Shown here: piece by piece, positions 25,945 through 33,996 of the stretch
Position numbering within the stretch: the first letter of the stretch is position 1
Layout of the letters: every line of letters begins with the position of its first letter
Assembly: GCF_036346105.1 (NCBI RefSeq)
Contig: NZ_CP107811.1
Coordinates: 4,545,501-4,609,500, forward strand
Direction of reading: 5' to 3'
Length of the DNA stretch: 64,000 nt
From: Streptomyces sp. NBC_00539
GTDB lineage: Bacteria > Actinomycetota > Actinomycetes > Streptomycetales > Streptomycetaceae
Notes under the pieces: model-generated
What the model was told of the DNA's origin: nothing
What the model saw: the letters and a program-made list of their open reading frames with translations, nothing else
The model's database searches: none
Made by a program: the position numbers and the translations under genes

Positions 25945-27273
25945 TCAGGTCTTCTTCACTCGGACGGTCTGCGTCGAACGCGTTTCAAGGGTCATCTCGT
26001 CGGCATCGGCGACCTTCGCTTTCAGCCGCACAGTACCCGCCGCCGCATCCACGACATCCACCACCTTCGCCAGAAGCCTGGCGGTGTCGGCGTTCCCGGA
26101 GGCGCTCGCCAGCTGCACGGCGCGCCCCAGCTTGGCGGTCGCGCCGTCGACATCGCCCAGTTTGCGGGCCTCCAGCCCCTGCTGGATGGCCTGCGCCAGC
26201 TCCGCCTGTCCCGTGTAGTGCGCCACCTGCGGGCTGATGGCGGTGGAGGAGGCGAGGTCGTCCGTCCACACCGCCCGGACCAGGCCCTGGGCGAGCGTGG
26301 CCGGCGGCTCACCGGCGCCCTGGGGCATCACCAGCATGGCCCGCGCGGCCAGCATCTCCTGGCCGACGGACGCACCCGGCACCCGTACGCACACGTGGTA
26401 CTCGCGGGACTCGTCGCCCCACGAACCGGTCGGGTAGTCGCCCGCGCGCGGACCGGCTTCGGTGCGGCGGCCGGTGAGGTCCTGGACGGCGGGCGCGACC
26501 TGCTTGACGTACTGGATCTCCGCGCCGACCGGCGTCCACAGGCGCAGCGAGACGTCCGCCACCTCCTTGCCCATGACGTTCTCCATCATGCGCGTGAAGT
26601 CCTCGCTCAGGTGGGCGGGATCGGCCACGATGTCGGCGGAGCCGAGCAGCGCGCCCGCGATGTCCGTGACGTCCTTCACCTCCCAGTCGGTGCCGACACC
26701 GCGCGCGTCGCAGGTGAAGCGGCCCGCGCAGGCGTCGAGCGTGGCGCGCAGCACGGCGGGCTCCTCGTGCTCGTTGCGGCCGTCGGTGAGCAGGATCCCG
26801 TGCCGGATGGTGGCCGTCGACCCGCGCAGCAGGCCGTCGGCGAGGCGCAGCCAGGTGCCGATGGCGGTGCCGCCGCCGGCACCGAGGCCGCGCAGCGCCT
26901 CCTTGGCCTGGGCGCGGGTGGCGGGGTCGGCGGTGGCGAGACGGCCTTGGCCCGGGTAGACCTCGCGGGCCACGTGGGTACCGGCGATCACCGCGAACGA
27001 GGTGCCGTCGCGCAGCGTGTCGATGGCGGCGGCCGTGGCCTCGCGGGCGCCGCGCATCTTGGCCGGCGGGTGGTCCATCGATCCCGAGCAGTCGAGCATG
27101 ATCACGACGGCCGCGCCGCCGGGCGCGAGGGCGGCGGGGCGGGCGGCGGTGGCGCCCCCGGTGGAGGTGACCGTGACGATGGCGTGGACGTCGCGGCCGC
27201 CCTCGGGCAGGAACTCGTTCTGGTACACCTCCACGCTGAAGCGCGGGGCGCTCGGCTTGGCGAAGTTCGCCAT
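25945..27273 (-). CDS. von Willebrand factor A (VWA) domain protein
   Basis: A 442-residue cytosolic protein. After a beta-rich N-terminal segment, the VWA fold carries the metal-ion-dependent adhesion site IMLDCSGSM (about 58-66) with the later Thr (GGGTAIG) and Asp (LLTDGRNEH) ligands. The C-terminal 120 residues are helical and resemble a repeat bundle (QAELAQAIQQGLEARKLGDVDGA). VWA proteins organise complexes through metal-dependent contacts. Its gene begins ten bases after the phosphatase stop with AGGAG before the ATG, so it is translationally tied to the kinase/phosphatase unit. Partner unknown. Confidence 0.88.
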   Translation of the reverse strand: MANFAKPSAPRFSVEVYQNEFLPEGGRDVHAIVTVTSTGGATAARPAALAPGGAAVVIMLDCSGSMDHPPAKMRGAREATAAAIDTLRDGTSFAVIAGTHVAREVYPGQGRLATADPATRAQAKEALRGLGAGGGTAIGTWLRLADGLLRGSTATIRHGILLTDGRNEHEEPAVLRATLDACAGRFTCDARGVGTDWEVKDVTDIAGALLGSADIVADPAHLSEDFTRMMENVMGKEVADVSLRLWTPVGAEIQYVKQVAPAVQDLTGRRTEAGPRAGDYPTGSWGDESREYHVCVRVPGASVGQEMLAARAMLVMPQGAGEPPATLAQGLVRAVWTDDLASSTAISPQVAHYTGQAELAQAIQQGLEARKLGDVDGATAKLGRAVQLASASGNADTARLLAKVVDVVDAAAGTVRLKAKVADADEMTLETRSTQTVRVKKT

Positions 27274-27283
27274 CGGTGGACTC

Positions 27284-28990
27284 CTAGGAGGTCGGTTCCG
27301 TTTCCGGTTCCGTTTCGGCGTGGACGGGGGGCCGCGGCGGGGCGGCGGCGAAGGGGACGACGGCCACGGTGATGTTGTCGTGGCCGCCCCCGTCGAGGGC
27401 GTGCCCCACCAGGACCTGCGCGCTGTGCAGGGGGCGGAACGCCGCGTCGGGGGGAAGGACCTCGGCCATCTCCCGTGCGGACTCGGCGTAGTTCCACAGG
27501 CCGTCCGTGCAGACGACGACGACGCCGGGGTGGTCCGGCTTGAAGCTGGCGGTGTGCGGTTCGAGGTCGTACGCGTCGGCGCCGAGCCAGCCGGTGATGG
27601 CGTGGGCGCGGACGTCCGCGTACGCCTCGGCCTCGCCCATCAGGCCGGCCGCGACCATCTGGGCGGCCCAGGAGTCGTCCTCGGTGAGGCGGCGGGGGAG
27701 TGCCGCACGGTCGTCGGGCACCCAGTAGGCGCGGCTGTCACCGACCCAGCCGATGGTGAGCACGCCGCCGCTGACGACGGCGCCGACGAGGGTGCAGGCG
27801 GGGGCGTTCTGGGCGCCGGGTACCTCCGGCGCGAGCGCGTTCACGGCGGCCGCGGCGGCGAGGATCGCGTCGTGCATGGCCTCCTGCGGGTGGGCGCCGC
27901 GGGGGAGGGCTTCGAGCAGCGCCTCGTTGGCGGCGCCGGCGGCCGCGGCGGAGGCCTCGTCGGGGCGGCTGGCGGAGGAGACGCCGTCGCAGACGATGGC
28001 CACGGTGGCGGCGGAGCCGTCGGGGAGGGCGGTGGCGGCCACCGCGAAGGAGTCCTCGTTGCGGTGGTGGCGCAGCCCCCGGTCGCTGACGGCGGCGACG
28101 CTCCCGAGCTCCTCTTCGAGGTGGTCCCGCTCCCGCGGTTGCGCGTGCCCGCAGTGCTCGCAGTACCCGTCGGTGTCCACCCGCCCGGCCCGGCACGCGA
28201 CGCAGGTCTTCCCGTCGCCCGGTGCGGCCCCGGCCTCCTGCGGTGGCTCCTGCGGGGTGCTGTACGGGGGTTCTTGGGCGGGGCCTGACTGCCAGGGGCC
28301 GCCCTCGCCGGGCCCGGAGGCCGTGTCACCGTGCGGTGACCCCTGCGCGGTGCCGTACGGGGGTTCGTGGGCTGTGCCGTACGGGGGTTCCTGTGCGGGG
28401 CCGGTGCCCTGTGGGTTGCCGTACGGGTGCTCCTGGGCGGGGCCCGATTGCCAGGCGGCGGCCGGGGCCGGGTCGGCCGGGGCGGCGGACCAGTCGCCGG
28501 CGTCGTCGACCAGCGTCGGGGCGGCGCTGGTCACACTGCCCCATCCGGGCGCGGGCACACCGGAGCCGTACCCGCCTGCGGGCGCGGCCGGTTCGGGGTC
28601 GTAGGGCCGGCCCCTGACGGTGGGCGGCGACGGTACCGCCCGGGCGGCGTACTCCCCGGCGGACCCGTACTCGCTCCGCTCCCGGTCGTCCCCGGGGTAT
28701 CCGGGACCGCCGCCCGGGGCGGCGTCCGGCCCACCGGGGCCGGCCGGGGCGGGGGTCTGGTAGGCGTCCGGAGCGCCGGGGTCCCAAGGCGCCGGGGCGC
28801 GGGGGGACTCGGCGCCGGACGGGCCCGGGGCCGGGGAGGCGTCCCCGTCCGCCCCGGAGGGCGCCGCCCCGCCGGGCGGCCCTGCGTCGGGGCCGGCGGG
28901 GACCGGGTGGCCGCAGACGCCGCAGAAACGGTCAGCCTCTTCCAGGGGCTCCGCACAGCCGGGGCAGCCCGACAGCCGATGCATCGACAT
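27284..28990 (-). CDS. PP2C-family Ser/Thr phosphatase with zinc ribbons
   Basis: A 568-residue protein. The N-terminal zinc ribbon (CPGC...CGVCGH) is followed by about 230 disordered residues with PPYGT-type repeats, a second ribbon (CVACRAG...CEHCGH) and the PP2C domain (about 320-555). Metal ligands and motifs include RNEDSF, VCDGVSS, WVGDSRAYW, VCTDGLWNY and GGHDNITV. It should dephosphorylate targets of the adjacent PknG-type kinase. ATG at 28990 is chosen over the TTG just before it; it lies three bases past the kinase stop. Both enzymes carry the same kind of zinc ribbon, suggesting they are recruited to a common partner. Confidence 0.92.
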   Translation of the reverse strand: MSMHRLSGCPGCAEPLEEADRFCGVCGHPVPAGPDAGPPGGAAPSGADGDASPAPGPSGAESPRAPAPWDPGAPDAYQTPAPAGPGGPDAAPGGGPGYPGDDRERSEYGSAGEYAARAVPSPPTVRGRPYDPEPAAPAGGYGSGVPAPGWGSVTSAAPTLVDDAGDWSAAPADPAPAAAWQSGPAQEHPYGNPQGTGPAQEPPYGTAHEPPYGTAQGSPHGDTASGPGEGGPWQSGPAQEPPYSTPQEPPQEAGAAPGDGKTCVACRAGRVDTDGYCEHCGHAQPRERDHLEEELGSVAAVSDRGLRHHRNEDSFAVAATALPDGSAATVAIVCDGVSSASRPDEASAAAAGAANEALLEALPRGAHPQEAMHDAILAAAAAVNALAPEVPGAQNAPACTLVGAVVSGGVLTIGWVGDSRAYWVPDDRAALPRRLTEDDSWAAQMVAAGLMGEAEAYADVRAHAITGWLGADAYDLEPHTASFKPDHPGVVVVCTDGLWNYAESAREMAEVLPPDAAFRPLHSAQVLVGHALDGGGHDNITVAVVPFAAAPPRPPVHAETEPETEPTS

Positions 28991-28993
28991 CAA

Positions 28994-31501
28994 TCACACC
29001 CACGTCCGGGGACGGAAACGGTTAGCCCGCTCCACCAGTTCGATCCTCTCCTCGCCCCGCTGCGCCAGCCGAGCGAGGACGCGGTACGAGCGCTCCAGGC
29101 CGAAGCGCAGCCCCCGCTCGTCCAGTTGACTGCCGAGCAGCGAGGTCCGGCCGGGGTCGGCACCCCGGCTACCCGACAGTACCCAGTCCAGGGCCGAGCC
29201 CAGAACCTCCACCGACAGCCGTTCCCTGCGCACCGAGTCCAGCCCGAACCGCCCCAGCGCCTCCACCTGCGCGGCAGCCGCCACCAGGTCGGGCAGCAAC
29301 GGCTCTTCCGGTGACCGGTCGCGCAGGCGTGCCCGTACGGCCGCCACCCGGGCGGCGGTGTAGTGGATCGACACCTCCGGGACCGACTCCAGCGTCCGCA
29401 CCGCCCCCGCCCGGTCGCCGGACGCGAGCTGCACCCGCGCCAGCCCGAACGCCGCGCTCACGAAGCCGGGATCGGTGATCCAGACGAGCCGGTAGTACTC
29501 GGCGGCGTTGTCCAACTGCCCCAGGACCTCCGCGCACAGCCCCAGCGCCAGCTTCGGCGCGGGCTCGCCGGGGAAGGCGTCGTAGACGGCGTCGAAGGAC
29601 AGGGCGGCCACCTCGTCGTCCCCGGTGGCCAGGGAGGCGATGCCGCGCGCCCACACCACCCGCCAGTCGTCGGGGTGCCGGGCCTCCAGCTCGGCCAGCG
29701 CCGCCCCCGCCACCGCGAGTTCGCCCAGCTCCAGCCGGGCCCGCAGCTCCCGCAGCCGCAGTTCGGCGGAGTCGGCCGGCGCCGAGCCCAGCGCCCCGAG
29801 GAGGTCGGTGGGCGCGGCGGTGAGCAGTCCGGCGAGGAACCCGGCGTTGGCGTCGGCCGCATCCACCAGCGGAACCGGGAGCGCCAGCGCCGTACCCCGG
29901 GCGTCCGGCTCCGCCGGCCCGCCGCGCGGAGCGGGGCCGGCCGGGACGGCCCGGTTCACCGCCCCGCTCCGCCGCTGCGCCGGGACCACCGCGCCGGCCC
30001 CGGCGGCGGTACCCGCCTCGTCTGCGTACAACCGGGTGTCCGGCACCCGCAGTTCCGGCCCGAACAGCGTCGAAAGCTGGGGGCGCGGCCGCCCCGTCTG
30101 GAGCGCCACGACCTCCCGCAGCACGCCCGTCAACTGGTCCGCCATCTCCTGCGCGGACGCGAACCTGCGGCCGGGATCCGGGTCCGTGGCCCGTACCAGC
30201 AGCCGGTAGAACGACTCGTACCGCCGGAACACCTCGATGTGCTCGGGGTCCGGCAGCGAATCCACGAACACGTTCGTGTAGCCCTGGAAGTCGAAGGTCA
30301 GCACCGCCAGGGTGCGCGCCACCGTGTACAGGTCCGACGCCACCGAGGGACCCAGTTCCGCCACCTCCGGCGCCTGGTAGCCCACCGTGCCGTAGATGGC
30401 CGACTCCTCGTCGTCCATCCGCCGCACCGCGCCCATGTCGATGAGCTTGAGCTGGTCCTGCTGCTGGATCGCGTTGTCGACCTTGAAGTCGCAGTACAGC
30501 AGGTTCCTGCTGTGCAGGTGACCGAGCGCCTCCAGCGCCTCGATGCCGTACGCGCACGCCTGCTCGACCGGCAGCGGGTCGCGCCTGCCGTCCGGCCGAC
30601 GCCGCTCGTTGGCGATCTCCTTGAGCGACTTGCCGCCGACGTACTCCATGACGATGTACCCGTCCAGCGAACCGGTCCGCTGGTCCAGGTGCTCCACGAA
30701 GTTGTAGATCCGCACGATGTTGGAGTGCTCGATCTCCGCGAGGAAGCGCCGCTCGGAGATCGCCGCCTCCATCGCGTCCTGGTCCCCGGTGTCCAGCAGG
30801 CCCTTGAGCACCACCCAGCGGTCCGAGACCGCCTTGTCCACCGCCAGGTACACCCAGCCGAGGCCGCCGTGGGCCAGGCAGCCCGCCACCTCGTACTGCC
30901 CGCGCACCACGTCGCCCGCGTTCAGCTTGGGCACGAAGGAGTACGGGTGCCCGCACTTGGTGCAGAACCCCTCCGTCCTGCCCGGCCGGTCGCCGCGCGC
31001 CCGCCCCACCGGGGCCCCGCAGTCCGAGCGGGAGCAGAACCGCTTGCGCTCGGGGACCTCGGGGTTCTCCAGTACCGCCGCCGACGGGTCCGGCCGGGGC
31101 ACCTGCGGCACGTCGACCAGACCGGCCCCCAGACGGCCGCGCCCCGAAGACGAGCCGGCCGAACCCGAACTGCGCACCGACACCGAACGGCTGGACGCCG
31201 TCCCCGGCAGCGAACGCGACAGCCGCCCCGACACCGAACGCCGCGACGAGGACGAACGCGAGGAACGCGCCGACCGGGAGGAGCCGGCCGACGCGGACGA
31301 GGAGCGCCCCGAGCCCCGGGAATCACCGTGCCGCGCGGCGCTGGTCATGCCGGTGGGCGGCGACACCAGTTCCTCCGCACCCGCCGACACGGCGCCGACC
31401 GGCGCCAGCCCGCAGGTGCCGCAGTAGACCTCCCCGCCCCCCATGTCCTCGTACGACCCCGGGCAGCCGGGGCGCACGCACGCGGTTCCGATCAGGCTCA
31501 T
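28994..31501 (-). CDS. pknG: PknG-type Ser/Thr protein kinase with zinc ribbons and TPR tail
   Basis: An 835-residue cytosolic kinase. Zinc ribbon 1 has Cys 8, 13, 27 and 30; an Arg/Ser-rich region (about 57-123) follows; ribbon 2 has Cys 156, 161, 180 and 183. The kinase domain begins near 203, with glycine loop HGGLGWVY, Lys233, catalytic YCDFKVDN (Asp338) and LIDMGAVRR (Asp355) in place of DFG, all PknG traits. The C-terminal 300 residues are TPR-like. PknG of mycobacteria and corynebacteria controls 2-oxoglutarate dehydrogenase through the FHA protein GarA/OdhI. ATG at 31501 overlaps the upstream stop by four bases (ATGA) and has AAGGGAAGA before it. Confidence 0.9.
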   Translation of the reverse strand: MSLIGTACVRPGCPGSYEDMGGGEVYCGTCGLAPVGAVSAGAEELVSPPTGMTSAARHGDSRGSGRSSSASAGSSRSARSSRSSSSRRSVSGRLSRSLPGTASSRSVSVRSSGSAGSSSGRGRLGAGLVDVPQVPRPDPSAAVLENPEVPERKRFCSRSDCGAPVGRARGDRPGRTEGFCTKCGHPYSFVPKLNAGDVVRGQYEVAGCLAHGGLGWVYLAVDKAVSDRWVVLKGLLDTGDQDAMEAAISERRFLAEIEHSNIVRIYNFVEHLDQRTGSLDGYIVMEYVGGKSLKEIANERRRPDGRRDPLPVEQACAYGIEALEALGHLHSRNLLYCDFKVDNAIQQQDQLKLIDMGAVRRMDDEESAIYGTVGYQAPEVAELGPSVASDLYTVARTLAVLTFDFQGYTNVFVDSLPDPEHIEVFRRYESFYRLLVRATDPDPGRRFASAQEMADQLTGVLREVVALQTGRPRPQLSTLFGPELRVPDTRLYADEAGTAAGAGAVVPAQRRSGAVNRAVPAGPAPRGGPAEPDARGTALALPVPLVDAADANAGFLAGLLTAAPTDLLGALGSAPADSAELRLRELRARLELGELAVAGAALAELEARHPDDWRVVWARGIASLATGDDEVAALSFDAVYDAFPGEPAPKLALGLCAEVLGQLDNAAEYYRLVWITDPGFVSAAFGLARVQLASGDRAGAVRTLESVPEVSIHYTAARVAAVRARLRDRSPEEPLLPDLVAAAAQVEALGRFGLDSVRRERLSVEVLGSALDWVLSGSRGADPGRTSLLGSQLDERGLRFGLERSYRVLARLAQRGEERIELVERANRFRPRTWV

Positions 31502-32877
31502 CCGTCTTCCCTTTCCGCCCCGCCGTCGGCGGGGGGCGTCTCCTGCGGCTGGGGCTGCGACTGCGGCGCCAGCGCCTCGGCCGTCGCCCGCTGGTAGCGC
31601 AGCACGGCCTGCTCGGCGGCCCGCAGGTCGCACGGCGCGCTCCACAGCATCCGCCGGGCCGTGTCGTAGCGCTCCATCAGCAGCGGGTCCTCCGCCATGC
31701 CGTGCCGGGCGACCTTCGCCTTGTACGCGTCGAGCCGGCCCCGCAGCTCCGCCCGCACCGCGAGCGGCGCCGTCACCGCCGTCAGCGACTCGCGGGCGCG
31801 GCGCAGTTCGTCCTCGGCGCGTTCCTCCAGGGACTCCAGCAGCGGTGACAGCCGGTGCCACTGCGCCTGACGGCGGTACTCGGCCGCCGCCGCGAGCTGC
31901 TCCTGCAACGCCGTCGGCGGACCGCTGACCGCCGGAACCTCCGACGCGGCGATCTTCGCCAGCACCTCGCCGCGCGCAGTCCGCGCCTCCGCGAGGGTCC
32001 GGTCGGCCCGCGAGAGGACGTCCCGCACGCCCATCAGCCGCTGCTCGGCGTCCTGCCGTACCGCCAGCACCGCCTCGATCTCACGGCGTACGTCGTCCAG
32101 CGCGCGCGCAGCCCGGTCGTACCGGGTGGTGTCCGGACGGCCGCCGCCCGGGGCGGAGCTCCCCGCCACCCTGACCCAGAACGCCAGCGGGTCCGCGATC
32201 ACCTGCTCCCGCAGCTGCGCCAGCTCTGCGGTGATGTCCTCCAGGTCGTCCCCCGAAGGATGTTCACCGGGGCGCACGCCGACCGAACGCGCCAGCGAAC
32301 GGGTCCGGTGCAGTTCGGCGGCGAGCAGGTCGATCCGGGCGGGCAGCGCCGACCAGACCGCGTCGGCGGCCACCACCACGTCCAGGGAGCCGGCGTACAG
32401 CTCGTTCATCCGCACCACCAGCTCCGCGAGGGAGAACCGCTCCGCGATCCCGGCCCCCTCGGCCCCTGCCCCGGCGACCACCACACCGGGCCCGCGCAGC
32501 CGGTCGGTCAGTTCCGCGAGGTCCTCGCGGCTGGGCCAGCGCCGCCGTTCGCGGATCTGCCGGGCGGCGGCCAGAGCGCCGCTGTAGGCGTCGAAGTACG
32601 TCCACAGCCGGGTGATGGCCGCGTCGGCGGCCGTCCACCGCTCCTTGGTGGTCCCGGTCAGCCCGGCGCCCTCCAGCAGCCGCCGCCCGGCGTGGTCCTG
32701 GAGCGCGAGCAGGGAGGTCTCCACGGCCTCGTGCTCCGCGCCCAGGCGGGCCAGCGCGCGGTCGACCTCGTCCCGGTCCATCACTGCCGGCCCCGTCTGC
32801 GGAAGGCGCACCCGGCTCTCCCCGTTCTCCTCGCCCGCGTACGGCTGCGGTCCCGATCCGTATCCCGATCCGGCCAC
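31498..32877 (-). CDS. coiled-coil protein of the PknG operon
   Basis: A 459-residue protein without signal peptide or membrane helices, predicted by eye to be almost wholly alpha-helical with heptad-like stretches (EVDRALARLGAEHEAVETSLLALQ; REIEAVLAVRQDAEQRLMGVRDVL; LESLEERAEDELRRARESL). The C-terminus is a Gln/Pro-rich tail. Its stop overlaps the kinase start, and it begins four bases after the glnH stop, so it is made together with sensor and kinase. A scaffold that bridges the membrane sensor to the kinase is plausible but inferred from position only. Confidence 0.75.
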   Translation of the reverse strand: MAGSGYGSGPQPYAGEENGESRVRLPQTGPAVMDRDEVDRALARLGAEHEAVETSLLALQDHAGRRLLEGAGLTGTTKERWTAADAAITRLWTYFDAYSGALAAARQIRERRRWPSREDLAELTDRLRGPGVVVAGAGAEGAGIAERFSLAELVVRMNELYAGSLDVVVAADAVWSALPARIDLLAAELHRTRSLARSVGVRPGEHPSGDDLEDITAELAQLREQVIADPLAFWVRVAGSSAPGGGRPDTTRYDRAARALDDVRREIEAVLAVRQDAEQRLMGVRDVLSRADRTLAEARTARGEVLAKIAASEVPAVSGPPTALQEQLAAAAEYRRQAQWHRLSPLLESLEERAEDELRRARESLTAVTAPLAVRAELRGRLDAYKAKVARHGMAEDPLLMERYDTARRMLWSAPCDLRAAEQAVLRYQRATAEALAPQSQPQPQETPPADGGAEREDG

Positions 32878-32881
32878 GGCC

Positions 32882-33991
32882 TCAGCCGTCCCGGTACTTG
32901 GGCGCGGGCGGTGCGGTGACGTTCGGCAGCACGGCCTCCAGGTGGGTGCGGTAGGCCTGCATCCAGGGACTGTCGTTGCCGCCCGCGCGGTAGTTCTCCA
33001 GCACCTTGTTCACGCGGCGCACCAGGTCGCCCGCGTCCTTGTTCATCGCGACGCCGTAGAACTCGCGGGTGAAGGGCGAGCCGACCAGCTGCACGGACGG
33101 GTCCTGCGCCGCCTGGCCCGCCGCGAGGGCGTTGTCGGTGATGATGCCGTCCACCTCGCCCAGCTGGAGCCGGACCAGGCAGTCCAGCTGGTTGGCCACG
33201 GAGACCGGGACCGCGCCGTACGACTGGGACCTGAGGGCCGTCTCCGCGGTGGAACCGGCGGCGGTGCAGATCTTGCGGCCGTTCAGCGAGGGGTCGTAGC
33301 CGGTGATCGGGGAGCCCTTCGGCGCCAGGACCTGCTGCCCGGCCTCGAAGTACGCCGTGGAGAAGGCGACGTCCTCCAGCCGCTTGCAGTTGATGGTCAT
33401 GGTGCGCACCACGATGTCGACGCGGTTCTCCTTGAGCGCGGGGACGCGCTGGCTGGTGGGGATGGCCCGGTAGATGACGGCGTTCTCATCACCCAGGATG
33501 TCCTTGGCGATGGCCTTGACCAGCGCGATGTCGAAGCCGTCGAGGTGGCCGTCCGGCTTGCGGTAGCCCCACTTGAAGCTGTTCTGGTCCACGCCCGCGA
33601 CGAGTTTGCCCGCCTTGCGGATCCGCTCGATCGCCGGGCCGTCCACCCCGCCCGGCCGCAGGCTGGCCTCGGGGTCCTGGCAGGTGTCGGCCGGGGTCGC
33701 CGGAGCCAACGCCATCGTGGCGGGCGGCCGGACCGCGCCGGGCCCGACGCCGTCCGGAGCGGCCTGGGCCAGCGGCAGCAGCACGGCCGCCGCGGTCAGC
33801 GCACAGGCGACCGCCATCGCGCCGACACCGCCCCAGCCGCGCAGCCGGCGCACGGGCCACCGCGCCGCGGAGCCCCCGGACCGGCCGGCCCCGGGGGCGG
33901 CCCCGGACCGGCCGGCCGCGGAGCCCGCCGGCTCCCCGGCCGGGCTGCCGTCGGCGCCGTACCCCTGGTCCCGTCCCGCGCGTATCCGCAT
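32882..33991 (-). CDS. glnH: amino-acid-binding protein of the PknG sensing operon (GlnH-like)
   Basis: A 369-residue membrane-tethered solute-binding protein, family 3. A Gly/Ala-rich cytoplasmic N-terminus leads to one hydrophobic segment (about 55-77). The ligand-binding domain runs from KAGKLVAGVDQNSFKWGYR through GFDIALVKAIAKDILG, NRVDIVVRTMTINCKR, AYFEAGQQVLAPKGS to the C-terminal lobe. This is the glutamate/aspartate/glutamine-binding type, but no ABC permease or ATPase is adjacent. In mycobacteria GlnH binds Asp/Glu and signals through GlnX to PknG; the same gene set here argues for sensing rather than import. ATG at 33991 follows the glnX stop by five bases. Confidence 0.87.
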   Translation of the reverse strand: MRIRAGRDQGYGADGSPAGEPAGSAAGRSGAAPGAGRSGGSAARWPVRRLRGWGGVGAMAVACALTAAAVLLPLAQAAPDGVGPGAVRPPATMALAPATPADTCQDPEASLRPGGVDGPAIERIRKAGKLVAGVDQNSFKWGYRKPDGHLDGFDIALVKAIAKDILGDENAVIYRAIPTSQRVPALKENRVDIVVRTMTINCKRLEDVAFSTAYFEAGQQVLAPKGSPITGYDPSLNGRKICTAAGSTAETALRSQSYGAVPVSVANQLDCLVRLQLGEVDGIITDNALAAGQAAQDPSVQLVGSPFTREFYGVAMNKDAGDLVRRVNKVLENYRAGGNDSPWMQAYRTHLEAVLPNVTAPPAPKYRDG

Positions 33992-33996
33992 CGATC

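Noticed and set aside
32882-33991. GlnH-like protein as part of a glutamine ABC importer
   Set aside because: No permease or ATPase gene is adjacent; the gene is locked between a membrane transducer and kinase genes, which fits sensing.
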